Shown: positions 44,775-52,470 of the stretch, piece by piece | Layout of the letters: the number at the start of each line of letters is the position of its first letter | Numbering within the stretch: the stretch's first letter is position 1 | Position numbers and translations under genes: made by a program | DNA from: Betaproteobacteria bacterium | GTDB taxonomy: Bacteria; Pseudomonadota; Gammaproteobacteria; Burkholderiales; Burkholderiaceae_D | Length of the DNA stretch: 52,470 bases | Reading direction: 5' to 3' | Assembly (NCBI GenBank): GCA_025356395.1 | Contig: JANXTA010000101.1 | Location: 1 to 52,470 of the forward strand | Notes under the pieces: generated by a model | Told to the model about the DNA's origin: nothing | The model's input: only the letters and a program-made list of their open reading frames with translations | Database searches by the model: none

Positions 44775-45947
44775 ATGAACGAAGACTGGGATTTCGAGAC
44801 GCGCGCGGTTCGCGCGGGGACCCGTCGCAGCGGTTTCGGCGAGCACGCCGAGGCGCTGTTCCTGACGTCGAGCTTCGTGTTCGACAGCGCGGCGCAGGCG
44901 GCCGAACGTTTCGCCAATAGCGGCGACCACTTCGTCTATTCGCGCTTCTCGAATCCGACGGTCGCGATGTTCCAGGATCGCCTGGCCGCGCTCGAGGATG
45001 CCGAGGCCTGCATCGCGACGTCGTCGGGCATGAGCGCGATCTTCACGACCTGCATCGGGTTGCTCAACGCCGGCGATCACCTGATCGCGTCGCGCAGCAT
45101 CTTCGGTGCGACGGTGCAGCTCTTCAACACGATCCTCGCGCGCTTCGGCATCGAGACGACCTATGTCGATCCCACCGATCCGTCGTCCTGGGCCGCGGCG
45201 ATGCGCGACAACACGAAGCTGCTGTACGTCGAGACGCCGTCCAACCCGACGGCCGAGATCGCCGACATCGCCGCGCTCAAGCAGATCGCTTCGTCACGCG
45301 GCGCGCTGCTGGTGGTCGACAACTGCTTCTGCACGCCGGCGCTGCAACGTCCCATCGCATTGGGCGCCGACCTCGTGATCCACTCGGCCACCAAGTTCCT
45401 CGACGGCCAGGGCCGCGTGATGGGCGGCGCGGTGCTGGGCAAGCTGGACCTGATCCGCGACCGGCTGATGCCGGTGCTGCGCACTTCGGGGCCGTCGCTG
45501 TCGCCGTTCAACGCCTGGGTGTTGCTCAAGGGACTCGAGACGCTGGCGCTGCGGATGGAGAAGCAGTCGGCCAATGCGCTGGCGCTGGCGCACTGGCTCG
45601 AGGCGCATCCGCAGGTCTCGCGCGTGCTGTATCCCGGACTCGACAGTCACCCGCAGGCCGAGCTGGTTAAGAAGCAGCAGAGCGCGGGCGGGGCGGTCGT
45701 CAGCTTCGAGGTCGCCGACCGCGAGACCGCGTGGCGCATCGTCGACGGCTGCAACCTGATCTCGATCACCGCCAATCTCGGCGACACGCGCAGCACGATC
45801 ACGCATCCGGCCACGACGACCCACGGCCGGCTCGCGCCCGAGGCCCGCACGGCTGCGGGCATCGGCGACGGCATGCTGCGTGTCGCGGTCGGCCTGGAGA
45901 ACGTGGCCGACGTCCAGCGCGATCTGTCGAACGGGCTCGGCGGGTAA
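44775..45947 (+). CDS. metZ: O-succinylhomoserine sulfhydrylase
   Basis: MetZ is a pyridoxal-phosphate enzyme of the Cys/Met metabolism family that makes homocysteine from O-succinylhomoserine and sulfide in methionine synthesis. The 390-residue protein has ETRAVRAGTRRSGFGEHAEA, FVYSRFSNPTVAMFQDRLAA, the PLP lysine in LVIHSATKFLDGQGRVMGG and SLGDTRS-type C-terminal NLGDTRSTITHPATTTHG. ATG 44775 has GAAGG 12 bases upstream, a loose spacing. Its leader carries a terminator and aptamer-like structure, so expression probably responds to a methionine-pathway signal. MetB and MetC-type activities are alternatives, but the sequence and purF-metZ context favour MetZ. Confidence 0.93.
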   Translation: MNEDWDFETRAVRAGTRRSGFGEHAEALFLTSSFVFDSAAQAAERFANSGDHFVYSRFSNPTVAMFQDRLAALEDAEACIATSSGMSAIFTTCIGLLNAGDHLIASRSIFGATVQLFNTILARFGIETTYVDPTDPSSWAAAMRDNTKLLYVETPSNPTAEIADIAALKQIASSRGALLVVDNCFCTPALQRPIALGADLVIHSATKFLDGQGRVMGGAVLGKLDLIRDRLMPVLRTSGPSLSPFNAWVLLKGLETLALRMEKQSANALALAHWLEAHPQVSRVLYPGLDSHPQAELVKKQQSAGGAVVSFEVADRETAWRIVDGCNLISITANLGDTRSTITHPATTTHGRLAPEARTAAGIGDGMLRVAVGLENVADVQRDLSNGLGG

Positions 45948-46074
45948 CTGCGGCGCATCGAGGGTATCGTCAGACGTTACCGCGAGGTGCGTCGGGTGGG
46001 AGGGGATCCACCTTCGTGGTCTGGCCATGGGGTGCGGTTCATGGTGTGCGGGTCCGAACCTCCGAGACCGATAC

Positions 46075-47241
46075 ATGCCAGCCGACTGCTTCCTCCGGCC
46101 CCTGCTCGCTGGGGCCGTCCTCGCCGTATCGACGGTGCTGCTGACCGCTTGTGCGGTCGAATCGCCGCCCGCTTTCGACGCGATGTGCGGCCCCGAGACC
46201 CCGGCCGTCCTCGCCGCCCTGCAGGGCCACATCGCGATCGCACAGGGAGACATGCCCTGCAATCCCCTGCGATCGATTTCGAATCCTGATGTCTCGCGTT
46301 GCCAGCCCTACGTGCATCAGCGTGGCTTCGAGTACCAGGGTGGAATCGTGGCGGAGGGCTCGCGGTCCCTGCTGATGGTGCAGATGACCCGCGGCACGAC
46401 GCCGCGGGATCTGTCGACCGTGACCGTGACCCTGATCCGCAGCCGCTGCGCGGTCGAGGGCGCGGCGTGCAAGCCCGAACAGAAAGCCATCGCGTCGTGG
46501 ACCACGCCAGCCGGCGGCAACCTCTATCGCAAGCCGATGGCCCTGTCGCTGGCTGGCCACGGTGCCCGAGTCGCGCCTGCGGAAACTCGACGGCTACTCG
46601 CCGCGCCTGACGAGTAGCCAGCGCTTGCGGGATTCGCGGACGGTCGGCGAACTCGTGTTGATCGACCTGCAGAGCGGGCGACAGCGACGTATCGGTGTCG
46701 AACTGCTCTACGAGCAACCGATCTCGTGGTCGGCCGACGGGAAGCGTCTGCTCGTCGTCCGCGCCGAGACCAGCGACCAGCTGACGCCTCGACTCGCCGC
46801 AGACGTGCAGGGCAACGAGGGTCGCAGCGTTCAGGGGGCATCCCGGTCGTGGCGATGCTGTCGGTCGAGACGGGTGCGCGCGAGATGCTGGCGATCGGAC
46901 TGGACCCGCTGTGGTCGGCCGACCAGGCGACGCTGCTGTTCAAGGTGGCCGACGACAAGCTCGAACTGCGCGACCTGAAGACCGGTGTCAGTCGGGCGAT
47001 CGAGCTGCCGGGCATGACGGGACGCTTCGGTGCCATCGACTTCGTCCGCCCGCGCCAGGTGTTGTACTGGGGCTTGCCGACCGAGGGCACCGAGCCCGAG
47101 AGCACCGTCAACAACAGCCCGCTGATCGGTCCGAAGCAGATGGTGTCGCTGAAGGTCGTCGACCTGGACTCGCTCGCGTTCGCGACCGTGGTTCCGAGCA
47201 TCGATCCGAGGGCGAACGTGGGCGACTTCACCCGCGACTGA
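46075..47241 (+). pseudogene. Lipoprotein with beta-propeller-like C-part, disrupted by two frameshifts
   Basis: ATG 46075 starts a lipoprotein signal with lipobox LLTAC. The frame runs to a premature TAG at 46615-46617. Around 46555-46562 coding similarity moves to the +1 frame (TVPESRLRKLDGYSPRLTSS, then VLIDLQSGRQRRIGV and ISWSADGKRLLVV). At a G5 run (46832-46836) it returns to the original frame (GIPVVAMLSVETGAREMLAI to TGA 47241). One extra base followed by one missing base would restore a protein of about 388 residues. The repeated D-L-x-S-G and W-S-A-D-x-x motifs suggest beta-propeller (PD40/TolB-like) blades. The gene ends 4 bases before the convergent exporter gene. Function is unknown. 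Confidence 0.7.
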
Positions 47242-47245
47242 TCGC

Positions 47246-49333
47246 TCAAAGGGACTGGTTGCCGCCGTTGCCGATGTCGATCACCCGATCGACCCGTCGC
47301 ACCGTATCCGGCCGATGGCTGACGATCACGACGCCGAGTCCCAGCTCCACGAGCCGGTCGGTGATCTCGTATTCGCGATCGAGGTCGAGCTGGTCGAAGG
47401 CTTCGTCGAGAAACAGGATCTCGGGCTGCCGATACAGCGCGCGTGCCAGCAGCAGCCGCTGCTTCTGGCCGCCCGACAACGCGACGCCGAGGCTGCCGAC
47501 GATGGTGTTGAACTGCATCGGCATCGCCATGATGTCGACGTCGAGGCCCGCGACCCGCGCGCATTCGCGCGCTCGTGCCGCGTCGTGGGTGGGGTCGAAG
47601 AAGCTGATGTTGTCCTCGATCGTGCCGATGAACAGCTGGTCGTCCTGCATCACGACGCCGATGCGGCTGCGATAGCTGCCGAGGTCGAGATCCCTGAGGT
47701 CGTGGCCGCCGACATAGAGCGTGCCTTCAGTGGCCGGCAGCAGTCCGGTGAGGACCTTGATCAGCGTGGTCTTGCCGCATCCCGACGGGCCGACCAGCGC
47801 GACCGTCTCGCCGACCCGCACGTCCATGTCGACGTGGCGGAACACGAAGCCTTCACTGCCGTACGAGAAGCCCACCTGCTCGGCCCGTACCGTGAGCGGC
47901 ACGCCGGGACTGATCACGCGCTTCGCGTTGCCCACGGCCTCGGGCTCCGTCAGCGCGATGTCGGCGATACGCTCGGCATGCAGGTCCAGCATGCGGAACT
48001 CGATGACCTTGTCGATCAGCAGGTTGATGCGCGTCAGGAACAGCAGCTTGAACGTGAGGAATGCGAACAACATGCCGACCGTGAGGTCGCCGCGCATCAC
48101 GGTGTGTGCGCCGAGCCAGATCACTGCGACGTTCTCGAGGCCGAAGATCAGGCCGTTGCAGGCGCGATGGACAATCGCGATCTGCTGTACGCGAACGCCC
48201 GCGTTGACGTGATCGACGACCAGGTTCTGATAGCCCGAGCGGCGCTCCTGCTCGCGCATGTTGAGCTTGATGGCCATCATCCCGCGCAGCGTCTCGATGA
48301 AGTGCGAGCCCGACTTGGCCTCGTGCGCGAGCTGCTCGTCGGTCGCGCGACGCTGCGGGTAATAGACCATCCAGCGGGTCAGGCCGTAGAGCACCGCGGC
48401 CCCCAGCACGATGCCCGTCAGCACCACGCTGTAGAAGAACATGACGGCCAGCGTGACCGCGACCATCAGGCCGTCGACGATCGCCTCGACGAAGGTCGTC
48501 GTCAGCGTCCGCTGGATCGCGTCGATGCTGCGGAAGCGCGAGATGATGTCGCCGATGTTGCGCTTCTCGAACCACGACAGGGGCAGCCGGATCAGCTGCG
48601 CGAACAGGTCGGCCAGCATGCCCATGTTGATCTGCGTCGACAGGTAGACGCCGACCCACGCGCGCAGCGCCGTGACCATGGCCTGCACGATCACCAGCGC
48701 CGCGAACGCGACCCCGAGCACGGTGAGGAAGTCGACGTCGCGCCCGACCAGCACACGATCGATGACGAGCTGCAGGAAGAACGGCGTGGCGATCGCGAAC
48801 ACCTCGAGCGCGAGCGACAGCATGAAGATCTGCGCGATCGTCGACTTGTAGCCCGAGGCCGCCGACAGCAGCTGCCACGAGCTGATGCGCTCGCGCTCCT
48901 CGACTTCGCGGAAGCCCGGTGTCGGCAGCATCTCCATCGCGACGCCGGTGAAGTGACGCGACGTGTCGTGACGGTTGAGGATGCGCTTGCCGCGCGCCGG
49001 ATCGTGCACCGTGATGGTCTGCTTCGCACCCGAACCCGACACCTTCGTCAGCACGACGAAGTGGTTCATGTCCCAGTGCAGGATCGCAGGCAGCTTGATC
49101 TTGTTGAGCGCATCGAGAGAAACCTGCACGCCGCGCGCCGACATCTTCATCGTCTCGGCGATCTGCGCGATGGTCTTGAGCGTCGTGCCCTTCATGGACA
49201 CCGACATGCGCTGGCGCATCGCGACCAGGTCGGTCATGAAGCCGTGATAGGTGGCGATCATCGCCACGCACGCGATGCCGCACTCAGGCGCTTCGGACTG
49301 CAGGATGACGGGAACGCGACGACCGAAGATCAT
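47246..49333 (-). CDS. Peptidase (C39)-containing ABC exporter
   Basis: This 695-residue inner-membrane ABC transporter has an N-terminal C39 peptidase domain with Q12, C18 (SEAPECGIACVAMIATYHG), H91 (WDMNHFVVL) and D111 (VHDPARGK). Six membrane helices follow, then an ATPase domain with Walker A GPSGCGKTT, signature LSGGQKQR and Walker B ILFLDEAFDQLD. The usual DEATSALD is here DEAFDQLD; the catalytic glutamate is kept. Such proteins cleave double-glycine leaders while exporting bacteriocins or related peptides. The catalytic residues are intact, so true processing is likely. It overlaps the HlyD gene by 4 bases. No TolC gene or obvious substrate gene is in the window. Confidence 0.93.
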   Translation of the reverse strand: MIFGRRVPVILQSEAPECGIACVAMIATYHGFMTDLVAMRQRMSVSMKGTTLKTIAQIAETMKMSARGVQVSLDALNKIKLPAILHWDMNHFVVLTKVSGSGAKQTITVHDPARGKRILNRHDTSRHFTGVAMEMLPTPGFREVEERERISSWQLLSAASGYKSTIAQIFMLSLALEVFAIATPFFLQLVIDRVLVGRDVDFLTVLGVAFAALVIVQAMVTALRAWVGVYLSTQINMGMLADLFAQLIRLPLSWFEKRNIGDIISRFRSIDAIQRTLTTTFVEAIVDGLMVAVTLAVMFFYSVVLTGIVLGAAVLYGLTRWMVYYPQRRATDEQLAHEAKSGSHFIETLRGMMAIKLNMREQERRSGYQNLVVDHVNAGVRVQQIAIVHRACNGLIFGLENVAVIWLGAHTVMRGDLTVGMLFAFLTFKLLFLTRINLLIDKVIEFRMLDLHAERIADIALTEPEAVGNAKRVISPGVPLTVRAEQVGFSYGSEGFVFRHVDMDVRVGETVALVGPSGCGKTTLIKVLTGLLPATEGTLYVGGHDLRDLDLGSYRSRIGVVMQDDQLFIGTIEDNISFFDPTHDAARARECARVAGLDVDIMAMPMQFNTIVGSLGVALSGGQKQRLLLARALYRQPEILFLDEAFDQLDLDREYEITDRLVELGLGVVIVSHRPDTVRRVDRVIDIGNGGNQSL

Positions 49334-50619
49334 GAAGGCGACGACGTGGCGTTGACCATGCGCTTGCGCAGTTGCAGGACCGGCTGGAACAGCCATTCGA
49401 GCAACGAGCGGCGCTCCATCAGCAGGTCGGCGCTGACGACCATGCCGGCACGCAACGGAAAGCTGGCATCACCGCTCTGGATGTCCTGCCGGTCGATGTC
49501 GACGACGATGCGATAGACCGGCTCGCGGATCGCGATCGGTCCGACCGAGTCGCCCGAGGTCCAGATCGTCTTGCCGACGTTCTCCACCTTGCCACCGTAC
49601 TGGCCGAAGCGTTCGTAAGGGAAGGCCTCGTAACGCATCGTCACGGCCTGCCCCGGCTTGACGAAGCCGATGGCCCGCGTCGGCACCAGCAACTCGGCAT
49701 GCAGCGGACTGTTCTTCGGGAGAATGGTCGCGAACTTCGTGTCGGCCGCCACGGTCTGGCCGGGTGCCGGACCGATGTTGGTGACGGTGCCGGCGATCGG
49801 TGCCGTCACGATCATGTCGCGCTTGACGCCTTGTTCGCGCCGCGCCTGCTGCTCGCCGATGTCCTGGTTCTTGGCGCTGATCTGCTGCCGGATCTGATCG
49901 ATCTTCGCATCCGCGCGCAGCCGCGTCGACGGGAGATCGGCCTGCGCCGCGCCGAGATCCTTCACGCTCGCCGCGCGCTGGCGCTGCAGCTGCTGGACCT
50001 TGATCTCCTGGTCCTTCACCGCGTTCTGATACTGCAGGATGTAATAGCGCGACGCGTAGTCCTGCTGCTGCAGGTCGAGCCATTTATTGAGCTGCTCCTT
50101 CGACTGGTCGAGCCGCTGCTTCTGCAGGCCCACCTCGACGTCGACTTCGCGGATCTCGGTCTGCAGGCTGGCGATGCGCTTCTTCAGCTGCTCGACGTCC
50201 TGCTGCCCGAGTTGGGCTTCCTTGTCCCGCTGCTCGGTCAGCATCCCGACCTGGTTCTTCAACTCGCCGACGACCGCTTCGTTGCCGCGCGCATCGTTGA
50301 CGCCCGATCGATCGAACGCGAGCCGCGCCATCGGCGTGCCGGCACCGACGACGTCGCCTTCCTTGACCAGCACTTCGGAGATCGTGCCCGAGTCGGGCAT
50401 GCGCACGTCGGCGGCCCCGACCGCACTCGACAGGTAACCCTGGACCCGTTCGCGCCGCGTGTACTGGCCCCAGACCGCCACGGCGACGGCGATCAGTGCG
50501 ATCGTGCAGGCGGTTGCCGTGAAGACCCACATCCTGACCGGTTGCGCGACGCTGGCTTCGCCGAGAAATTTCTCGCGTTGCGCGTCGATGGCTTCCTTGC
50601 GGAACAGCGAGCGGGGCAT
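49330..50619 (-). CDS. HlyD-family membrane fusion protein
   Basis: The 429-residue periplasmic adaptor links the ABC exporter to an outer-membrane channel. It has one N-terminal membrane helix (about residues 31-50, TATACTIALIAVAVAVWGQY), lipoyl half-motifs (ADVRMPDSGTISEVLVKEGD and IVTAPIAGTVTNIGPAPGQT) and a long coiled coil between them (about residues 110-270). Its beta-barrel region includes ELLVPTRAIGFVKPGQAV. It is of the CvaA/bacteriocin-secretion type rather than the RND type. Its start is MPRSLFRKEAIDAQ at 50619, and its stop overlaps the exporter start as ATGA. Confidence 0.94.
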   Translation of the reverse strand: MPRSLFRKEAIDAQREKFLGEASVAQPVRMWVFTATACTIALIAVAVAVWGQYTRRERVQGYLSSAVGAADVRMPDSGTISEVLVKEGDVVGAGTPMARLAFDRSGVNDARGNEAVVGELKNQVGMLTEQRDKEAQLGQQDVEQLKKRIASLQTEIREVDVEVGLQKQRLDQSKEQLNKWLDLQQQDYASRYYILQYQNAVKDQEIKVQQLQRQRAASVKDLGAAQADLPSTRLRADAKIDQIRQQISAKNQDIGEQQARREQGVKRDMIVTAPIAGTVTNIGPAPGQTVAADTKFATILPKNSPLHAELLVPTRAIGFVKPGQAVTMRYEAFPYERFGQYGGKVENVGKTIWTSGDSVGPIAIREPVYRIVVDIDRQDIQSGDASFPLRAGMVVSADLLMERRSLLEWLFQPVLQLRKRMVNATSSPS

Positions 50620-51027
50620 TGATTCGGGGGCGGGGTCGAAGACGAATCGACGAGGTTGGGATGTCGGAGATGTGAAGCTACTGTTCCAACCTTCGAATGG
50701 TAGCCGAGAGCAGCGCGCCCGCAGCAGGGTCCCGGCAGCGGTCGTCGTCCGTGTGCAACAAAGCGAGGAAAGGTTTCGGCAGCATTGTCGTTTTCCTGAG
50801 GCGCATGTCGCGCCGGATGACGTGGCGCCGGCGATCCGGACGCATCCGAATCGCGACGCGCCGCGTTGAAGCGATGGACTTTTTCAAGCCCTTGTCAGAA
50901 AACTTCCGACAAGCCGACATGCGTTGCACCCAGCGCATCGGATGGCAAGGCGCCACTGTTGCGCGGTGTCACGGATCGGCACACTTCGGTCATTCCAGCG
51001 AGTCAAGCGAAACACCGGAGCGCCACC
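50620..51027. other. Intergenic region between HlyD and flhD
   Basis: This 408-base divergent region should contain the promoters of the export pair and of flhDC, but no clear -35/-10 pair or Crp-like site was found. Several frames are open on both strands without similarity. One minus-strand frame, ATG 50785 to stop 50678, would give a 35-residue peptide beginning MLPKPFLALLHTDDDRC with AGGA about 10 bases upstream, 58 bases before hlyD. It lacks a double-glycine leader and I do not call it a gene. Confidence 0.5.
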
Positions 51028-51351
51028 ATGAAATTCGAGAACCTTCTGTCTGAAGTCCGCGAAGCCAACCTGTCGTATCTGATGCTGGCGCGCCAGATGA
51101 TCGTCGAGGACAAGGCCGAAGCGAGCTTCCGGCTCGGCATCGACACCGAACTGGCCGACATGATCGCGTCGCTGTCGTCGGGTCAGCTTCTGAAGATCGC
51201 CTCGTCGAACATGCTGATGTGCCGCTTCCGCTTCGACGACCGCATGGTCTGGGACCTGATCACCAGTCACTCGACCGAGCGCGATACCGGCATGGGCAGC
51301 GTCCACGCCGCCATCCTGCTGGGCTCGCGTTCGCTGGAGACGATGCAATGA
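51028..51351 (+). CDS. flhD: Flagellar master regulator subunit FlhD
   Basis: FlhD forms a hetero-hexamer with FlhC that activates class II flagellar genes. The 107-residue protein has LSEVREANLSYLMLARQMIV and LGIDTELADMIASLSSGQLL, followed by CRFRFDDRMVWDLIT, all typical of FlhD. GGAG precedes the ATG. Its stop overlaps flhC by 4 bases (ATGA). The presence of flhDC, not a sigma-54 FleQ-type regulator, agrees with a Burkholderiales-like flagellar hierarchy. Confidence 0.96.
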   Translation: MKFENLLSEVREANLSYLMLARQMIVEDKAEASFRLGIDTELADMIASLSSGQLLKIASSNMLMCRFRFDDRMVWDLITSHSTERDTGMGSVHAAILLGSRSLETMQ

Positions 51352-51884
51352 GCGGCCGCAACAAGAGCGTTCTCGGCGAAGCCACGCAGATCAAGCTGGC
51401 GAGCGAACTCGCCCGCATGGGTGCCCGCCTGCAGGTGCTCGAGTCCGAGACTTCGATCTCGCGCGAACGCCTGCTTCGTCTGTACAAGGAGATCAATGGC
51501 GAGTCGCCGCCGAAGGGCATGTTGCCGTTCTCGACCGACTGGTTCCTGACCTGGCAGCCGAACATCCACGCGTCGCTGTTCCTGGGTAGCTACAAGCACC
51601 TGACCGGCCACTGCAAGCTGGAGCGCGCCGAAGCGCTGGTCCGTGCGTATCGCCTCTATCTCGAACAGACCAAGGCCTTCCATCTCGAGGACAAGCTGTC
51701 GATCACGCGGGCCTGGATCCTGGTGCGTTACGTCGACAGCGGCATGCTCGGCACGACACCCTGCACCGAATGCGGCGGTCACTTCGTCACGCATCGCGAC
51801 GATCTGAACGAACACTTCGTCTGCGGGCTGTGCAACGTGCCGTCGCGGGCCGGGAAGACGCGGGCGAAGGCCGAAGCGGCCTGA
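51348..51884 (+). CDS. flhC: Flagellar master regulator subunit FlhC
   Basis: FlhC provides most of the DNA contact of the FlhD4C2 complex. The 178-residue protein has LASELARMGARLQVLESETS, FSTDWFLTWQPNIHASLFLG and a structural zinc site C139, C142, C159, C162 (PCTECGGHF and FVCGLCNVP). Length is close to the E. coli protein (192). It overlaps flhD and is followed by a hairpin. The motA/motB genes that often follow are not in the window. Confidence 0.96.
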   Translation: MSGRNKSVLGEATQIKLASELARMGARLQVLESETSISRERLLRLYKEINGESPPKGMLPFSTDWFLTWQPNIHASLFLGSYKHLTGHCKLERAEALVRAYRLYLEQTKAFHLEDKLSITRAWILVRYVDSGMLGTTPCTECGGHFVTHRDDLNEHFVCGLCNVPSRAGKTRAKAEAA

Positions 51885-51908
51885 GGTCTTGAGCGGTTTG
51901 CCGAGCAG

Positions 51909-51930
51909 GGGCGTCTTCGGACGCCCTTCG
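51909..51930 (+). terminator. Hairpin with UUCG loop after flhC
   Basis: GGGCGTC (51909-51915) pairs with GACGCCC (51920-51926) around a TTCG tetraloop, 25 bases after the flhC stop. The tail TTCGCATT is only weakly T-rich, so it is a probable but not strong terminator. Confidence 0.6.
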
Positions 51931-51978
51931 CATTGCGTGATCTCCGTTCATCGACACCCATCGAGGCCGCGTGCCGCA

Positions 51979-52470
51979 TCAGATAACAGCGCTCGGATGT
52001 TCGATCGTGTCGGCCCGCTCCGGATAGAGCAGCGAAAAGTAGACGTCGAACGCCTCGAAGTGGTCGGTGCCCTGGACCTGCAACGGCGCGATGTGCTTCG
52101 CGTCGTTGTGCCCGTCGGCTCGGGCCAGCGGCAGCATGTGTTCGAGGATCGCCTGCGCGGGAATGCCATCGATGGCTTCGACGAGGGTGCCGGGCGCCAG
52201 GCCCGCGCCGTCGTCCGCGACCACCATCCTGCGATCCAGCCACACGAACCGGAAGGGCAGAAGATGGCTGCCGCTCGTCAGCGCCTCGACGATTTCGCGG
52301 GGCTGGTTTTAAAGGTTGGGATCGCTGTGCCCGCAACGGATCGCCGCGGTAAAACGCGTGAAGGCCAGGAAGGCCTCGATCGCCGGCTGGTCGTGATCGA
52401 AAGCACGGTCAAGGTCCGCGAAGCGGCGGGCCACCTCCTCGTGCGTGTTGTAGCGATACAGGCCGGGATG
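51979..52470 (-). pseudogene. Decayed peptidase-like gene with an in-frame stop and lost 3' part
   Basis: Read from the right edge of the window on the minus strand, one frame gives HPGLYRYNTHEEVARRFADL, then FDHDQPAIEAFLAFTRFTAA up to DPNL. A TAA at 52309-52311 follows, and the same frame continues NQPREIVEALTSGSHLLPF, then VVADDGAGLAPGTLVEAIDG and HFEAFDVYFSLLYPE, with a second stop at 51979-51981. The central part resembles a PDZ-like segment of S41-type peptidases, which are longer at both ends. The stop, probably a former tyrosine codon, and the truncated 3' end indicate decay. The 5' part lies beyond the window. Confidence 0.6.

Noticed and set aside
46075-47241. Lasso-peptide isopeptidase
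   Set aside because: The propeller-like repeats are suggestive, but no hydrolase domain, lasso precursor or cyclase gene is present.
50678-50956. 92-codon minus-strand frame upstream of hlyD as exporter substrate
   Set aside because: No double-glycine leader, composition like non-coding sequence, and overlapping frames are equally long.

Overview
The window looks like a GC-rich betaproteobacterial chromosome, most likely order Burkholderiales. The evidence is the gene order aromatic aminotransferase / uvrB / low-molecular-weight phosphatase / iscRSUA-hscBA-fdx-iscX, the nadE-glnB pair, the folC / SPOR / cvpA / purF / metZ string, hemCDXY, and flhDC as flagellar master regulator. No phage genes or CRISPR arrays are visible. 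Genus is not resolved.

Layout. 1-480: right end of an IS3-family element with a transposase remnant. 602-1523: a 42-residue membrane protein gene and a Crp/Fnr-type regulator (minus strand). 1978-3308: tRNA-Asn and an aromatic aminotransferase. 3523-6185: uvrB and a phosphatase. 6273-11963: complete Isc iron-sulfur operon with an IscR-type promoter and a strong hairpin terminator just before hscB. 11968-17014: MtfA-like peptidase, a broken alpha/beta hydrolase, RidA, an intact hydrolase, a transglutaminase-like protein and the proteasome-like protein Anbu. 17179-22643: glutamate dehydrogenase and hemCDXY. 22665-27234: MFS transporter, aldehyde dehydrogenase, a second Crp/Fnr regulator with a second 42-residue membrane protein, and pyrophosphatase. 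27265-35761: a catabolic cluster with phthalate-type reductase, Rieske oxygenase, GntR and LysR regulators, class II aldolase/decarboxylase and a TRAP transporter. 35768-45947: housekeeping genes ending in metZ behind a structured leader. 46075-50619: a broken lipoprotein/beta-propeller gene and a C39-peptidase ABC exporter with its HlyD partner. 51028-51884: flhDC. 51979-end: a decayed peptidase-like gene.

Main points for follow-up. (1) The two Crp/Fnr regulators (879-1523 and 25677-26324) are clear paralogues. Each is followed on its own strand by an unlisted 42-codon membrane protein gene (602-730 and 26456-26584), so a two-gene cassette is present twice, with two short sequence blocks conserved at the same distance from each small gene. 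(2) metZ has a promoter, an aptamer-like leader whose 3' half resembles SAM-II, and a perfect 10-bp terminator before its start codon. (3) The Rieske oxygenase promoter has a perfect 16-bp palindrome containing TGTATACA just downstream of the predicted start site, next to a GntR gene. (4) Three loci carry nonsense or frameshift lesions, two of them at G runs, so real decay must be separated from sequencing error.

All calls come from reading the sequence and from remembered family motifs. No database search or folding calculation was run.
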